From Solirubrobacter deserti (GTDB lineage Bacteria > Actinomycetota > Thermoleophilia > Solirubrobacterales > Solirubrobacteraceae), in contig NZ_QPKJ02000002.1 of the NCBI RefSeq assembly GCF_003344625.1, positions 558,001-622,000 of the forward strand: DNA of 64,000 nt, read 5' to 3'. The notes below the pieces were generated by a model that saw only the letters and a list, made by a program, of their open reading frames with translations, ran no database searches and had not been told where the DNA came from. Made by a program: the position numbers and the translations under genes. Shown piece by piece: positions 62,780 to 64,000 of this stretch. Position 1 is the first letter of the stretch. The number at the start of each line of letters is the position of its first letter.

Positions 62780-64000
62780 ATGGCGTCGCGCCGCGTTCCG
62801 GACCCGCCCGGCCTGCGTGCGCGCACGGCGCGTGGCGGCGTGGTCAACGCCGCGTTCCTGTCCGGGGCGGAGCTGTTGGTGCTCCTGCAAGGGCTGCTGG
62901 CGACGGCGCTGCTGGGGCCGGACGCGATCGGCCTGTACGGGATCGTGACCACGACGGCCATGACGATCGTCGCGCTGCGGCGGGTGGGGATCGACGAGGC
63001 GTTCGTGCAGACCGCCGTCGACGACGAGGAAGCCGAGTTCCAGCGCGCGTTGACGGTCGAGCTGGCGCTGGGGCTGGTGAGCGCGCTGGCGGTGGCGGCG
63101 CTCGCGCCGGTGCTTGCGGCGGCCTACGACGACTCCCGGCTGCTGGGGTTGACGCTGGCGGTGACGTACCTGCCGGTGGCGTTCACGCTGCAGGCGCCGC
63201 AGTGGGTGTTCTTCAAGCGCATGGAGTACGTGCGGTTGCGCGTGCTGCAGGCGATCGTGCCGCTCGTGACGGTCGCCGTGGCGGTGCCGCTGCTGCTCGC
63301 CGGTGTCGGCGTGTGGGCGCTCGTGATCGGGCCGTTCGTCGGCAATCTGGCGGCGGTCCTGGCCGCGTGGCGGAGCTCGCCGTACGCGCTACGGCTGCGC
63401 CCGGACCGGGCGGCGGCGCGGCGGTACCTGCGGTTCTCGTGGCCCGTGTTCGTGACGTCGCTGGTCGCTCTGCTCGTGGCGCAGGGCCAGATCGCGGTGT
63501 TCGGGCTCGACGACGGGCTCGTCGGGGCCGGCTACATCACGCTTGCGGCGACCCTGACGCGGTACGCCGACCGCGCCGACCAGATCCTCGCGACCACGAT
63601 CTACCCCGCGATCGTCCGCGTGCGCGAGCGGGCCGAGGTGCTCGAGGAGCTGTTCGAGAAGGCGAACCGGCTGACGCTGATGTGGGCGTTCCCGTTCGGG
63701 GCCGGGCTCGCGCTGTTCGGCGCGGACCTCGTGGTGTTCGTGCTCGGCGACGACTGGCGCGGCGCGATCGTGCTGCTCGGCGGGCTCGCGGTCGCGGTCG
63801 CGCTGCAGCAGATCGGCTACTCGTGGTTCGCGTTCTACCGCGCGCGGGGTGAGTCGTGGCCGCAGGCCGTCGAGTCCGGCGTGTTCGGCGCGTCCTTCGC
63901 GGCGCTGGCCGTTCCGGGCGCGCTGCTCTGGGGCTCGTGGGGGTTCGTGTGCGGGCGCATCGGTTGCACGCTGTGCGTCCTGGGCGCGCGGGCGGTCTAT
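62780..64000 (+). CDS. Polysaccharide flippase (MOP/Wzx family), 3'-truncated by window
   Basis: The frame is open for 407 codons to the window edge without a stop, so the gene continues. ATG 62780 has TAGCAT eight bases upstream. The protein is a multi-helix membrane protein: GGVVNAAFLSGAELLVLLQG at helix 1, LGPDAIGLYGIVTTTAM, VGIDEAFVQ, then QAPQWVFFKRMEY and RYLRFSWPVFVTSLVALLVA, the pattern of Polysacc_synt_3-type lipid-oligosaccharide flippases. It would move a lipid-linked repeat unit, built by the neighbouring glycosyltransferases, across the membrane. At least 10 helices are visible. Confidence 0.85.
   Translation, partial: MASRRVPDPPGLRARTARGGVVNAAFLSGAELLVLLQGLLATALLGPDAIGLYGIVTTTAMTIVALRRVGIDEAFVQTAVDDEEAEFQRALTVELALGLVSALAVAALAPVLAAAYDDSRLLGLTLAVTYLPVAFTLQAPQWVFFKRMEYVRLRVLQAIVPLVTVAVAVPLLLAGVGVWALVIGPFVGNLAAVLAAWRSSPYALRLRPDRAAARRYLRFSWPVFVTSLVALLVAQGQIAVFGLDDGLVGAGYITLAATLTRYADRADQILATTIYPAIVRVRERAEVLEELFEKANRLTLMWAFPFGAGLALFGADLVVFVLGDDWRGAIVLLGGLAVAVALQQIGYSWFAFYRARGESWPQAVESGVFGASFAALAVPGALLWGSWGFVCGRIGCTLCVLGARAVY

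Noticed and set aside
62781..63852. Arg-rich frames near the right edge (for example 63202-63852)
   Set aside because: They are shadows of the flippase frame, which is open to the window edge and encodes clear membrane helices.

Overview
This is a gene-dense, very GC-rich stretch of bacterial chromosome with no rRNA, tRNA, insertion sequence, phage gene or CRISPR array that I could recognise. Gene content points to a high-GC Gram-positive actinobacterium, most plausibly Solirubrobacterales (Thermoleophilia): a LpqY-SugABC-type trehalose importer, a DivIVA-domain protein, ECF sigma plus membrane partner, LexA box of the CGAAC-N4-GTTCG type, core MetE, and many leaderless start codons. The order-level assignment is inference.

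Layout. 1-6.8 kb: end of a seven-repeat beta-propeller protein, a cyclic-nucleotide-binding protein translationally coupled to a large membrane Fe-S/FAD oxidoreductase, a secreted RTX-repeat protein and an Fsr-type MFS pump. 6.8-13.6 kb: a five-gene NikABCDE-like ABC importer flanked on both sides by HupE/UreJ-type membrane paralogs, a probable metal (nickel) uptake island. 13.8-16.5 kb: secreted metallophosphatase, then a short core methionine synthase read from the minus strand behind a cobalamin riboswitch. 16.7-19 kb: thioesterase, ECF sigma factor with membrane partner, and a small membrane protein. 19-27.9 kb: alpha-glucan/trehalose island: GH13 glucosidase, LpqY-SugABC importer, LuxR-type response regulator, LacI repressor and a debranching-enzyme-like hydrolase.

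28-43.6 kb: a secreted unknown, uvrB, an MFS transporter, an ArsR/AHSA1 pair, a PrmA-like methyltransferase, a giant secreted GH78 rhamnosidase, mutY, a DivIVA-domain protein, an M32 carboxypeptidase and uvrA under an SOS box. 43.6-53.6 kb: MarR-regulated drug pump, LysM-transglycosylase, hexapeptide acyltransferase, a four-gene DUF2520-panC-panB-DUF47 operon, a family-4 uracil-DNA glycosylase with a C-terminal clamp-binding motif, an MCP and a GNAT. 53.6-64 kb: surface-polysaccharide genes (four glycosyltransferases, a clan GH-A hydrolase, a flippase cut by the window end), a degenerate HD-GYP membrane protein, an MFS protein and a primary-like sigma factor that appears to start at CTG behind a textbook promoter.

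The most unusual points are the cobalamin riboswitch on a core MetE, the Nik-like importer bracketed by one intact and one degenerate HupE paralog, an uncharacterised C-terminal module shared by two unrelated secreted hydrolases, the QLGLF tail on the uracil-DNA glycosylase, the CTG-started sigma factor, and a consistent set of leaderless promoters. Four intergenic hairpins with perfect 11-18 bp stems and no U-tract mark gene ends.
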